64,000 nucleotides of DNA from Cervus elaphus. Lineage: Eukaryota > Chordata > Mammalia > Artiodactyla > Cervidae. The position numbers were made by a program, and so were the translations under genes. Of the stretch, positions 11,595 through 22,110 are shown in pieces. Position 1 is the stretch's first letter. Each line of letters begins with the position of its first letter. The stretch spans positions 54,763,616-54,827,615 of the forward strand of contig NC_057848.1 of NCBI RefSeq assembly GCF_910594005.1. Reading direction: 5' to 3'. The notes under the pieces were generated by a model. The model was not told where the DNA came from. It did no database searches and saw nothing but the letters and a program-made list of their open reading frames with translations.

Positions 11595-12045
11595 TCTATG
11601 GTTTTCTTGCCAAAAAATGCATGACCTCAATCAAATCATGACACTGCATTCGACAAACCCAAATTGAGAAGCATTCTAGAAGATGAGTGACCAGTATTCA
11701 GCCAAAGTGCCAAGGTCATGAAAGATGTGGAAAGACTGAGGAACTGTCACAGATTGGAGACGACTAAGGAGACATGATCACCAAACAGAATGTGGGGTCC
11801 TGGATTGAATTCTGGAGCCCAGAAAGGTCATTAGGAGGGAAATTTGTGAAATTCAAATAACGTCTCTAATGTACTTAATAGTATCGAACTAGAGTTATTT
11901 CCTGGCTTTGATAACTGTGCTATGTATGGTATGTAAGTTGTTGACATTACAGGAAGCCGGGTGAAGGGTATGCAGGAACTCCTTATACTATTTTTGAAAC
12001 TTTTCTGTAAGCCTAAAATTACTTCAAAATAAAACCTTTAAAGTG
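11595..12045 (+). mobile_element. Old LINE-like 3' end (L1M type)
   Basis: Landmarks AAACCCAAATTGAGAAGCAT, AAGGTCATGAAAGATG, GGGTGAAGGGTATGCAGGAA and the end AATTACTTCAAAATAAAACC are a common mammalian repeat 3' end with a terminal AATAAA. I recall it as an old L1 3' UTR, but the family name is uncertain. Confidence 0.6.
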
Positions 12046-13710
12046 AGGCTGAGCCATCGATCTGTATTTACTTGGATGCTGACTGTAATTCCATTTTTCT
12101 TTCAAGAGACATTTTTGAAATGTCCAAAACAGCACTGACTTTTACTGGTCAAAGATACTTCCTTTTTAACGTCAGTAATGTAAGAAGATCCTTAAGTAAA
12201 ATGTTACTTTCCTTGAGTCTCGGGATGATAGGCGGTATCTATGTGTTCTTTCCAGTGCGGGCAGACCTCTCTGATCAGGCTCATAAATGGTTCTAAAACT
12301 TGCATAATCCAGAAACCCTTGGGATTATGTTGCTAGGAGTCTTCTGCTCCTGCTAAGTCTTCCCTGTGCGAACAAGGATGAGGTAAATATTCAGTCAAAA
12401 ATAATCAAATTTTAAACTGATGGAAACTGCTGTGACTAGTGGTAGTCGCACAGAATATACTGGTAACTCAGGACAAAGTTAACTCAGGACCTACAAGGAT
12501 ATTCACATCCATATACCTATACAACTGGTTTCACTTGCCAAAATATTATTATTATGCTTGTGATCATATGCAATACTTGAAGACAGTGTGGCACTATTTT
12601 CTGTTTTTCCTTGCTCAGTTCCCATCTTCTAGGAATGTATATAGGTTGACATGGCTGTCCTGTGACTATACCAGCTGCTAAGGCCCCTGCCAGGAAATTT
12701 TTGTTAAAAAACTACACAAGGTGGTAAGTGGGGTGGGCAGATGTGATGGATGTTGACCTTTCATAATTAGATTATGACAGCATTTATATCCTTCCTGGAT
12801 AACAAGTGGCAGATATCACACTGCTTCAAGTATGGAGGAAGATAACACAGGCTATGAAAACAATTACAGATTTTGGGTTGGTATTTTCAGTGACAATCTT
12901 TTGTTAAAGTCAAGGGACAGTCACTAAAAATACTAACCTAGATTAATTGTGAACTGTAATATCAAGAATTTGGCACAGAATGGGTTAAGCAATACTTTCT
13001 GAAATCAATTGTGCCAAGCAGACTAGGCAACTGAGTTATAAAAGTTTCATGTCAACATGAAATGAGACTCTTTTATGTAGCTGGAAATTAATCTATGGGC
13101 TGTGATGTCTAGATCTCTAACTGAAGATGGTGCAAGCTTCATCACTGAATACTCAACATTCATAGAGTGATAGGCCCAGCACTTCAGCACAATTAGCCAT
13201 CAAGCTTAACCTCCTTAATTTCCTAATATTCCTTCATTATGAGATGAGTATAGGATATTGTTAACTACTATGCCTATTATGAAGGCAAAGAACCATCATC
13301 ATCTGGTAGAGTACTTAGTGCTAATAGAATCCTTATAAAAACCAAAAACCAAAAGCAGGCACCCAAAACTCATCAAGTGATTGCTTCAGTTATTTAACCA
13401 CTCATAGATGAAGAAACAGTACACAGATACATTTCAAAAGGGTTTCAATCACAGAAACTCAAAGTGGGTAGTGAATGCTGCAGTAACCATCGAGGTATGT
13501 TATTTGTATATTGTCGATATGGTAGTAGTACAACCGACTTAGGTCAACTGTTTTCATGCATCGTTTTCATGCATACCATGGTATGGTTTTTGTGTATATC
13601 ATGGATAAGGAATAATATAACAGGGCTACAAAGTTTTTGTGCAGATATGGAACTGTGATGCATGTGCTATCTAAACGGCAAATTAATTTTTTTAAAGGCA
13701 TTGTATATTT
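12046..13710. other. Plain intronic DNA
   Basis: No repeat or exon recognised in about 1.7 kb. The short open frames at 12072-12296 and 12439-12681 have no recognisable domain and no splice context I trust. Confidence 0.4.
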
Positions 13711-13783
13711 GTACTAGGGACTGAATCTGGGGCCATGACATGAAAGCACCAGGTCCTAACCACTGGACTGTCAGGGAAGTCCT
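13711..13783 (-). mobile_element. CHR-2-like SINE head fragment
   Basis: ACTAGGGACTGAATCTGGGG, then CTAACCACTGGACTGTCAGG and GAAGTCCT match the antisense tRNA-like head of the artiodactyl CHR-2 family rather than Bov-tA ('ccactggactgccagggaagtcc'). Confidence 0.75.
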
Positions 13784-13799
13784 TAGTTCATTTTTATAG

Positions 13800-13955
13800 T
13801 GATACATGGTTTTTCATTTATGTCATCTTATTGGAATCTCAGCAATAATCATGGAAGTTAGGGAGAGAAGAATTATCCATGCATTAGAAATGAAGCAACT
13901 CAAGCTTTGTCAGAAACAGTAGTGGGGCTGGAACTTCTGAAACAAGATATGTAAA
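13800..13955 (-). mobile_element. MIR SINE fragment (antisense, weak)
   Basis: 'ggaatctcagcaataatc', 'gaaatgaagcaactcaagc' and AGTAGTGGGGCTGGAACTTC follow the order of an antisense MIR. Confidence 0.5.
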
Positions 13956-15306
13956 GTGCCTAGTGCAGTGGTGGACCCTCTATATGGACTGGCTAAAAGA
14001 CATTTCCTTCCCTCCTACCCCCAAACTAGTCCAGTGCTCTTTTCTATTCAAGGTACTGCCCAGTCCTTGATTTAAATAATACATAAAATAATTATAGATG
14101 AAACTTGAATGAAAATGAAATGAAGAAAACAGAATAAGCCCTTTAGTCAGAATATCTGCTACAAAAAAGAGCAGTTCAGACATTTTCAGTGTTAGGAGTT
14201 GCCATTATCTTTATAACTAGTGCCCATTCTTGAACTGGAATGGTTTGAAACAAAAACTAGCAACTACAACATAAGCAAAAGTAACTACTTAAATAGGATA
14301 TCATGATAAAATGTTTTCCGAATAAGTGATCATACAAAAGAATACATCTCTATTAGCCAATGCAGCCATAAATAAAAATGTTAATGAGATAACATTGGTC
14401 TTGGTGAAGTAAAACAGCATTAAGAAATTGAAAAGATTCTTATTAATATTAAGCTTAATTCATTTTAACATATTTTGAAAAAATCTCAAATGCATCATAG
14501 AAAATCTTATTAGTTAAACCAGGTATCTATTACCATTTTTAACTCCTATGCTTTAATATGTACATGTTTACCCTTAATTTAAGGATAACCATGAATAAAA
14601 TGGAAATCAGTATATTTTTTGTTCTGCAATCATATATGTTCTATTCTATATAATATCTCATCCTCCCTCACATTTTGTTTGTACTCTACTACATAATATT
14701 CAGGTTTGATAACCTTGGCAATAAAACTTTCCTTATAAAATGTGCTCACAAATCTGAAATTGGTCAATCAGCTGTTTAGGAAGAAAATGATATGAGCCTA
14801 GTATTGTAGCAGTAAGTTCAAGTTAAAGGTTCAAAATAGACTTTGACTAAGAAAATTCAAAATGCCATCATTTTCCTCCTGGATGATGAGATTTTCACAT
14901 TTTACTCTCTCCATCTGACTTTATTTACCCTCTGATTGGTCCCTGCCAAGTATCTTTCGGTAACATAGATAATGAGCTATATTTCAGTAAGGACTTCTCT
15001 CGTTAATCTGAGGATTATGATCACTGCATTGAAAACCTAAATAACATACACAGAAGTAAAGTAAAGCAAAGCAAGGCTCCTACAAAAATTCTTGAACTTT
15101 TTTCTCTGTCTTGGTCAGTGAGCTTTGATGGGTGTGCTTTAGTCTGGCTTAGTTCTACAAATACAAAGTCTCCATCCTGCCTTAAAAAACAAACAAACTT
15201 ATCACTTTCATACTATTATTAACTTGACTAATTTCAGAGTACAACATATTTCAAAAAGCCCAGCAATCAACAAGTGTCGATTTTAAATGATGTGCATTTA
15301 GATGAG
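13956..15306. other. Plain intronic DNA next to the MBNL3 donor
   Basis: Strongly AT-rich, without recognised repeats. A TGCT (minus-strand) motif lies 48 bases into the intron (15262-15265 on the plus strand reads AGCA). Confidence 0.45.
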
Positions 15307-15315
15307 ACTCACCTT
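15307..15315 (-). other. MBNL3: Splice donor of the MBNL3 exon
   Basis: The minus strand reads AAG then GTGAGT, a near-consensus 5' splice site, directly after codon 59. It coincides with the point where similarity to muscleblind proteins ends and the frame continues into unrelated residues before a stop. The coding phase at the break is 0. Confidence 0.9.
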
Positions 15316-15489
15316 TAGAGAATCAAAACAAGCCACCACACGACCATTTTCCACATGGCAAACTCTTGGTGGATGGGCAAACTTGCAATCTGCATCAGCT
15401 CGAGAGCAGGTTCCTCTCTGAAATTCTCTACACACTTCCAAAGTCAGCCACTTGGCATCACGAACCAGGGCAATACTGACGGCTGTCAT
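15313..15489 (-). CDS. MBNL3: MBNL3 first coding exon (residues 1-59), muscleblind-like splicing regulator
   Basis: Muscleblind-like proteins are CCCH zinc-finger RNA-binding proteins that control alternative splicing and RNA localisation by binding YGCY motifs. The exon encodes 59 whole codons from ATG (reverse complement of 15487-15489) to AAG at 15313-15315, so the next intron is phase 0. Zinc finger 1 is complete: C20, C28, C35 and H39, spacing C-X7-C-X6-C-X3-H. C44 and H45 follow, and C54 in ACFDSLK should be the first ligand of zinc finger 2, whose other ligands must lie in the next exon outside this window. The start MTAV and the words RADADC and PPRVCHVENGRVV fit MBNL3; as I recall them, MBNL1 and MBNL2 have RPDTEC or RSDEEC and KSCQVENGRVI. 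The ATG has A at -3 but A at +4. The open frame runs four residues past K59 (VSLI) only by reading into the donor. Compared with human MBNL3 from memory, residues 5, 6, 9 and 12 appear substituted, all before finger 1. I am very sure of the family and fairly sure of the paralogue. Confidence 0.94.
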
Positions 15490-15501
15490 ATTGAAATCAA
15501 A
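15490..15501 (-). other. MBNL3: MBNL3 5' UTR portion of the exon
   Basis: Twelve bases, TTTGATTTCAAT on the minus strand, lie between the inferred AG acceptor (reverse complement of 15502-15503) and the ATG. This assumes the exon is entered by splicing at that AG. A transcript starting inside the exon, or another AG further upstream, would change the UTR. Confidence 0.6.
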
Positions 15502-15540
15502 CTGAAAATCAAGTAGACCCTCTCTAGAGCACTATTAGTG
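15502..15540 (-). other. MBNL3: Splice acceptor region of the MBNL3 exon, with likely branch point
   Basis: On the minus strand the intron ends TACTTGATTTTCAG before the exon. A CTAAT branch-point match (yUnAy) occupies 15538 down to 15534, which places its adenosine at 15535, 34 bases from the first exon base. Between them the tract is broken by purines (TCTAGAGAGGG), leaving only a short pyrimidine run before the AG. This looks like a weak acceptor, which would suit regulated inclusion. The position is inferred from consensus only. Confidence 0.6.
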
Positions 15541-16280
15541 CTGCTGTTGAAAGGCTAAAAATAAATTCCAGCTAAATGTGAAGAGCTAACAGGTTGCTTT
15601 GGTGAAATGCTTCTTTGTTAGCACTTAGGGTTGAATTTAAGTCAAATTCGGTCTGAGTGGTCAAACAAAAAGTCCACTGTAAAATAAAAATTGTATCAGA
15701 GCAACTAAAAATCAAATTAGAGACCAACTCCTAAGAAGGCAACTGTCAACGTTAAGATATTGAGTGTTTTGTTTTTCCTCTGCCAAAGTTACTTCAAATA
15801 ACTGGCAGAATTTCAAAAGGATTCTGTGCTCTCCAGTTGATGTTCTCAATTATTCTTACAAAAGAGCAAATGCTGCTGGCTGCCCGTCAATTTGTGGAAT
15901 GGTCTCAGATCAAGGGGAGAAATGGTTTTCTCCCTATCTCTTGGATTTAAAGATTAGGATTGGTAAGATGTTACAATTGCAAAATTTTTCTTTTGGTTGC
16001 AAAATCAGGAGGAGAGAAAATGACTATGAAAATTGAGAAAATTTGAGAGGGGTGCAGAGTGGGGAGAGGTGGCAGTGATGGTGGTAGGGAGAGGGGTTTA
16101 GAAAGAGACAGCTCTGAGGTGGAATCCAAGCTGCAGCGTTTTCAGAAAAGGCACTTTCCAGAAACCTGCAAAAATAAAATAAATTCAAATTAGCTAATAT
16201 AACGCAATGCTTTTGTTTTAAACTCTAGATTTGGAAAAGCAGTAACATAATCTCTTTAAAACAGGAAGCATCTAGATACC
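15541..16280. other. Intronic DNA upstream of the MBNL3 exon
   Basis: No repeat recognised. A purine-rich block on the plus strand (about 16010-16115, GAGAGGGGTGCAGAGTGGGG and following) is a long pyrimidine-rich block on the MBNL3 strand. Confidence 0.45.
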
Positions 16281-16490
16281 GGGGCTTCCCCAGTCACTCA
16301 GAAGTAAAGAAACTGCCGGTAATGCAGGAGCCACAGGAGATGCAGGTTCAATCCCTGGGTCAGGAAGATCACCTGGAGGAGGAAATGGTAACCCACTTCA
16401 GTATTACTGTCTGGAGAATCCCATGGATAAAGGAGCCTGGTGGGCTACAGTCCATAGGGTCGCAAAGAGTCAGACATGACTGAGCACACA
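16281..16490 (+). mobile_element. Bov-tA SINE, diverged
   Basis: Head GGGGCTTCCCCAGTCACTCA, B-box-like GGTTCAATCCC, body CATGGATAAAGGAGCCTGGT and end GTCAGACATGACTGAGCACA. A small insertion and several substitutions suggest an older copy. Confidence 0.93.
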
Positions 16491-17972
16491 CGCATTCATC
16501 GACATATTGACGGTGCAACGCAGCACAGTCGGCGTTGTCAATAAGAAGGCCATTTCCCAGTGTAGAATCCTACAGAGTAAAAGAAAGCCACCTCTTCGAC
16601 TTACTGTTGAAATATAAGACTTGGCAACAGCCCAATTAAAAAGAAAAAAAGACTGTTGCATTTTGATCTGTTTGGGGGCGGAAATTCATTTGGGGTTCCA
16701 CTGCACAGAAAATGCCAGACCCTGACGTGATCCAGTCATGATCCACCTGTGTGGATCCAGCTTTGAGAGGCTACCAAAGGCCTACCATGAAACTGGCTTT
16801 ACTATGGTCTGGGTGAAGGCTTGTTCTGCTCTCAGAATCCAGAAAACAGAAAGAGGACACTGTGTACTTGAAATGTAATTGTTGATGATCACATAAAACA
16901 GTAATGGTATAACTAGCTGGAGACCCACTGCAAATGAGGCAGGGGAAAGACTGTGAAATCTCAAATGTGCTTCAGTTCAAGAAAGAAACCCTTGAAATGA
17001 TGCTGGATTTATTTTTTTTCGGTGTATGCTCTATTAGTTCTCAGTCTTTATGAAGGGACATTGAGAAACACTGAAGGAAGTTTCAGCGTGGACTAATAAG
17101 TGAGGCAGAATGTACTGTTCATACACTGGTCATACATTAAATACTGTGCAGTTTTAGGGTTTGCACTTCAACCCACTGTCAACCAGCAACAATTTCCAGG
17201 AACTCAGCTGAGAAGATAAATGTTAATTTACCAGCATTCTGCCATGAACATGTACCAAAATTAACTGGGATCTTCTAAAGCCAAAGTAAGCTCTGAGTAG
17301 CAGATAAATCAAGTAATTGTTTACCCATCAAAAAAGCAGTATTAAAGTTCTTGAAAACATTTCACTTACTCTTTTAAACAGTTTCTTCAGTAATTTTACA
17401 GAATCTGAATTTTCGGTTTATCTTTTCTACATTCACCTGATTTTTCAGATACCATTAGGAAATTAAGTATATGGAAAACCCAAGCTTATTCATTTAAGAG
17501 CTAAATGTGTTTCGCTAAGTCATTCTTCATGGAAATATTTCCAAAATGTATTATATGTAGCTTTGTCTTTTTAAAAAGTACTGAGCATAATTTGACCTCT
17601 GGTTGAAGACTTGGGGTTATAAATGTCCTGGGAAGTATTATAGTTCTCTTTCAGTAGCAGATTATTAATTGTCATTTCTACTGTAATTTCCCTTCTTGCC
17701 ACAGTATCTGCCGTGGTGGACTGTCCTGCTCCTTTCTGGGCTACATAATCGTGAATGTTAAATAAGAGTTAGTTATTCACTATATGAGATGTCTGGGGAC
17801 AAAGTACCAGGCTTTCATGCAGAAGGTGTGTGGTGTGTGACTACTCTTACAGATTTGGAAACCCTTTTGCAATATGTTCCATGCAATATGTTCTGCAGGG
17901 TTAACGTTGTCAGGCGAATGACCTCTAGAAAAACATTTAAAGTATATTCTTTAATTTAAATAGCCAGATTGG
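16491..17972. other. Plain intronic DNA
   Basis: About 1.5 kb without recognised repeats or exons. The short frames at 16470-16661 and 16782-16964 are unsupported. Confidence 0.4.
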
Positions 17973-18695
17973 GAAATACAAATGAAAACCACAAAGGGAT
18001 ACCACTTTATATCCATTAGGATGGCTACAATAAAAAGGAGAGAAAAATTGGAGAAACTGGGGCTGTTGAACATTGGTGATGGGAATGTAAAATAGTATAG
18101 CTGCTGTGGCAAACGGTCTGATGGTTCCTCAAAATGTTAAACAGTTACCATATGACTGAGCACTTCTATGCCTAGGTATAGACACAAAAGAATTGAAAGC
18201 AGGGTCTTGAAGACATATTTGTACACTCATGTTCATAGCAGCACTATTCACAATAGCCAAGAGGTGGATACATTCCAAGTGTCCATCAGCAGATGGGTGG
18301 ATATACAAAATGTGATATATCCACACAATGAAATATTATTCTATCCTAAAAAGGAACAAAGTATTGACACATGCCACAACATGAATAAACCTTGAAAAAA
18401 TGATGCTAAGTGGAAGAAGCCAGTCATGATGGCCACATGCTGTATGGTTCCATTTATATTAAATCCTGAGTCAGAAAGCAAATTAATGGTTGTGAGAGCT
18501 TGGAGAAGAGAAGAAAGTGGAATGACTATTGAATGTGTATAGGGTCTCCTTTGAGGGCAATGAAAATATTCTGGAATTAGATAGTGATGATGGCTGCACA
18601 AATTTCAAATATACTAAAAGCCCACTCACTAAACTGTATACTTTAAATGAGTGAACTGGATAGTATGTGAATTATATATTGATAAAGCTATTTAT
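17973..18695 (+). mobile_element. L1 3' end (old)
   Basis: 'aatgaaaaccacaaagggataccac', AGCAGCACTATTCACAATAG, 'caagtgtccatcagcagatgg' and CACTAAACTGTATACTTTAA are landmarks of the end of L1 ORF2 and its 3' UTR, in order. It ends in TATTGATAAAGCTATTTATT. The frames at 18129-18601 are remnants or shadows of it. Confidence 0.85.
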
Positions 18696-19544
18696 TAAGT
18701 CTAAAGAGACACCACAACAACAGCAAAAATGTCTCATGATGGAACTGGCTACCCCACTCTTTTCTTTCTTAGATTCTACTTAGACACAAATTCTTCGAAG
18801 TAGTATTCCTAAGTTGAACTTCAAGAGTAAATTCATTTCCACATTTGTATTATAGAAAGTACTTCTAAAAGAGTATGTTCTGTGAGTTTGTAAGTTTATA
18901 TTTAAAGACGTAGTCAAATTTAGTCCTATAACTAAATCATATAGGTTACCTAAATATATTTGAAAGAAAAAGTAACAAAAAAGAATATATATCTATATAA
19001 TATTTTTTTTCTCAGCGCATAAGACAGTGAGTGAGGTTCTGGAGGCAGATTTTTTCTATCGGTCTATCAAGTACAGAAACAATAATAAATAATAAATTTG
19101 AACTTTAAACTTTGACAAAGGAAAAATACAAACAGGAATTGAACTCTGGCCATGCATTTTATATAAGACAGAGGGAATGGGAGAAGGAATTTTCTTCATT
19201 TTTAAAATTGGCCTGTAACCTCTGATGGGCCCCTGGCCAGTTCCTCAAAACATTTCCAGCCAGAACTTGTCTGCATGTCTTCCTTCAGACTGGAACTATT
19301 TTCGGAGCTGGCGCAGAACCAGTTAGGTGCAACAGCTAAAAAGAGCTGGTGTGACAGTGCAGACATTCCCTCACGCAGCTTTGCTCATCTGTGTATAAAA
19401 GCTGGGAGTAAGGGGGTCCATTTAAAAAATCAACGTCGTTTGGGAGACAACACAACTTTATCTTCACTACTTTAGACTTGAGTAATAGAAATGCAGGTTT
19501 GCTTTTCATGATTCTAAGGAAGAACTTAAAAAGTTACCATTTCT
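18696..19544. other. Intronic DNA with a TATA-like motif
   Basis: No repeat recognised. The block at about 19210-19450 is more GC-rich than its surroundings and contains TGTATAAAAGCTGG (TATA-like, plus strand, about 19391-19404). See findings. Confidence 0.4.
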
Positions 19545-19770
19545 TAGTACCATTTGTACTTGTATAGTATTTGCAGCTCACAAGTGTTTTTATCTCATTG
19601 ATCTTTGGAGCCCTAAAAAATACTCTACAGCATGGGAGATAACCCAAAAAAGACCAGTGAAAGAAATGAAGTTCAAGGAGGTTAAATTATCTGAAGTTAC
19701 AAAGCTTCTAGTGGTAGAAGCACAGCTCCTGGCAAGATTCTGACTCTAAATCTCATGCTTAGATCCTGGT
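19545..19770 (-). mobile_element. MIR SINE (antisense, diverged)
   Basis: 'catttgtacttgtatagtatttgc', 'tctcattgatctttggagcc', 'aaggaggttaaattatctgaag' and 'gtggtagaagcacagctcc' follow antisense MIR order. Confidence 0.6.
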
Positions 19771-19929
19771 AGAGAAACGTAGCAGTTTCCTATTTCTTAT
19801 CTCTCTTCAGAATCTTAAACAAGGAAAATCAAGCATTTCTGTGTAGTACTTATGATTCCTTCTCAAAGTTATGTTCACATATATTGTAGTGCCATCTTCA
19901 TAAGATCTCCAAGTTGTGCTATACCAACA

Positions 19930-20150
19930 TTTACCCATGTCTACTATATGCCAAGCACTGTTCTAGATGTGGAACAAGACAGATAAGGGCCCTGCTGTGA
20001 ATCTTCCTATGTTCATTTAAATAGAGAAGAAACCAAAGGCCTAGTGAAGCAGAATGATTATGAGAGTTTATGAAGGGCTGGAAACAGACTCTAGGTATTC
20101 TAACATGGGCCTCTAATTCACCCATGAATGGTACACCAAGCACTGTAACT
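19930..20150 (-). mobile_element. L2/MIR-like antisense fragments
   Basis: CTACTATATGCCAAGCACTG followed by 'aagggccctgctgtga' is the antisense L2 3' end. Its continuation is weak. Confidence 0.55.
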
Positions 20151-20259
20151 TAACGACACTCTTAAACACACACTCAAACATTATTGAATAGAAACAAGTC
20201 ACTAAAAGCAGTATCCCAGAAATTTCCCACACCAAGTTTTACTGCCTTCCAGATTCCTC

Positions 20260-20400
20260 TTGAAGAGAGTACTACTGTTCCCACTTTATAGATGGGGAAA
20301 CAGAGGTGGGGAAGGGTTGAGTCTTGCACAACTTCATGCAGCTACCATCAAGACATGGTTCAAACCCACCAGTCTTAGACCAGAGCCCACCTTCTTAATC
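20260..20400 (-). mobile_element. MIR SINE fragment (antisense)
   Basis: ACTTTATAGATGGGGAAACA, followed by a degraded 'gcacaacttcatgcagct' and 'ggttcaaacccaccagtctt', is antisense MIR. Confidence 0.7.
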
Positions 20401-20680
20401 ATGTCACAATATTGTATCTTGCTTATGGTACAGATCACACATTTATTATAGGCTCTTAACTTTTCTCCCTTATTAGATTGTAAATTCCATAAAAATAGAG
20501 ACCATGTCTTACTTAGTTTTTCTCATTTCAAGTTAGAGCATTTAAGCATTTCTTGGGATTCTTACTGTGAAAGGTCAAAGATTAAATGGTAACGAACCCT
20601 TTCAAGCAAGTTTTGTCAGTTGAGCACCTTCTAGGCTGACTGAGTTTTGGCCACCTCTGTCAGTTTCATATCTATCAGAC

Positions 20681-20702
20681 ATCTATCTATATCTATCTAT
20701 CA
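20681..20702. repeat. (TATC)n short tandem repeat
   Basis: A CATCTATCTATATCTATCTA run with one interruption. It is short and imperfect. Confidence 0.7.
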
Positions 20703-20839
20703 TAAAGTTGAGTATTTTCTCATAATTCTAGCTTTCAAATTGAAGTATTAATATCTGCAATTCTTGATATATATGGCACTCAGTTTCCAAAAGGAATGGT
20801 CTATTACTGCTCTTTTGATAGCAACAAGATCTTATCTTG

Positions 20840-21080
20840 GAGTTTTTTTAAATGTCATGATTATTTTGATAGGGACTGCATTAAATTTTTAGATTTCTTT
20901 GGGTAGTATGGCCAATTTTTCCAATACAAGAGCATGGGATATCTTTCTATTTCTTTAAATCATCTTCAATTCCCTTTATCAATGTTTTATAGTTCTCAGA
21001 ATATAAGTCTTTTATTTCCTTGGTCAGGTTTATTCCTAAGTATTTTTTCATGTGATTTTTAAAGGGGATTTTTTTTTTTT
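20840..21080 (-). mobile_element. L1 ORF2 fragment, inverted 5' block
   Basis: Antisense to ORF2: the minus strand reads a form of 'tacttaggaataaacctgac caaggaaataaaagac', encoding the conserved region around KYLGINLT just after the reverse-transcriptase core. Together with 21083-22110 it forms one L1 with an inverted 5' end (see findings). Left border approximate. Confidence 0.8.
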
Positions 21081-21082
21081 TA

Positions 21083-22110
21083 TAGAACTGGAACAAATAA
21101 TCCTAAAATTAATATAGAACCAAAAAAGATCCCAAATTGCCAAAGCAATCTTGAAGAAAGAAAAAAGCTGGAGGTATCATGCTCCCTGACTTTAGGCTAT
21201 ACTATAAAGCTACAGTAATCAAAACAGTGTGGTACTGACACAGAAACAGACACATCTATCAATGGAACAGAATAGAGAGAAAGAAAGTAAACTGACACAC
21301 CTATAGTCAATTAATTTTCAACAAAGGAGGCAAGAAGATATGATGGAAAAGACAGTTTCACTGCAGCACTATTTACAATAGCCAAGATAAGGAAAAAGTC
21401 CAAGTGCCCATCAACAGATGACTGGATAAAGAAAATGTGGTGTGTATATATATGTGTGTATGTATGTGTGTGCATGCTTAGTCACTTAGCCACGTCAGAC
21501 TCTTTGCAACCCCGTGGACTGTAGGCTGCCAGGCTGCTCTGTCCAAGGGGATTCTCCAGGCAAGAATACTGGAGTGGGTTGCCATACCCTCCTCCAGGGG
21601 ATCTTCCCAACCCAGGGATCGAACCCAGGTCTCCTGCATTGCAGGTGGATTCTTTACCATCTGAGCCACCAGGGAAGCATATATATATGTACATATACAT
21701 ATATATACACACACATGGCATACTACTGAGCCATAAAAAATGAAATATTGCCATTTTCAGCAACATGGATAGACCTAGAGAGTAGCATATTAAGTGAAAA
21801 AAATCAGACAGAGAAAGACAAATATCATATATCATTTATATGTGGAATTTAATATATGATATAAATGAACTTATTTATAAAACAGAAACAGACTCACAGA
21901 CATAGAAAACAAACTTACAGTTACAAAAGGGGAAAGGGACAGGAAGAGAGAAATCAGGAGTTTAGGACTAGCAGATACAAACTCCTATACATAAACAGAT
22001 AAACAACAAGGTCCTACTGTATAGCATAGGGAATCATATTCAACATCTTATAATAAGCTATAATGGAAAAGAATATGAAAAAAAATATATATATATATAT
22101 TACATATATT
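21083..22110 (+). mobile_element. L1 3' end, sense block, split by a Bov-tA
   Basis: Starts CTGGAACAAATAATCCTAAA and runs through AAGCTACAGTAATCAAAACA, then jumps (internal deletion near 21350) to GCAGCACTATTTACAATAGC and the 3' UTR (AACAACAAGGTCCTACTGTA). It ends in a (TA)n run at about 22085-22101. A Bov-tA at 21471-21679 interrupts it. The coding sequence is decayed. Confidence 0.88.
21471..21679 (-). mobile_element. Bov-tA SINE nested in L1
   Basis: A full-length reverse-orientation Bov-tA (antisense B box GGGATCGAACCC) flanked by TATATGTGTGTATG-type sequence on the left and ATATATATGTACATATAC on the right. TA-rich flanks blur the target-site duplication. Confidence 0.94.

Larger units (their letters stand above)
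1..15312 (-). other. MBNL3: MBNL3 intron downstream of the first coding exon (partial)
   Basis: Everything below 15313 should be the intron that follows the coding exon. The next exon should begin with the rest of zinc finger 2, and no such peptide is present in any frame here, so it lies beyond the window. The content is retrotransposons, one U6 pseudogene and unremarkable AT-rich sequence. Confidence 0.8.
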
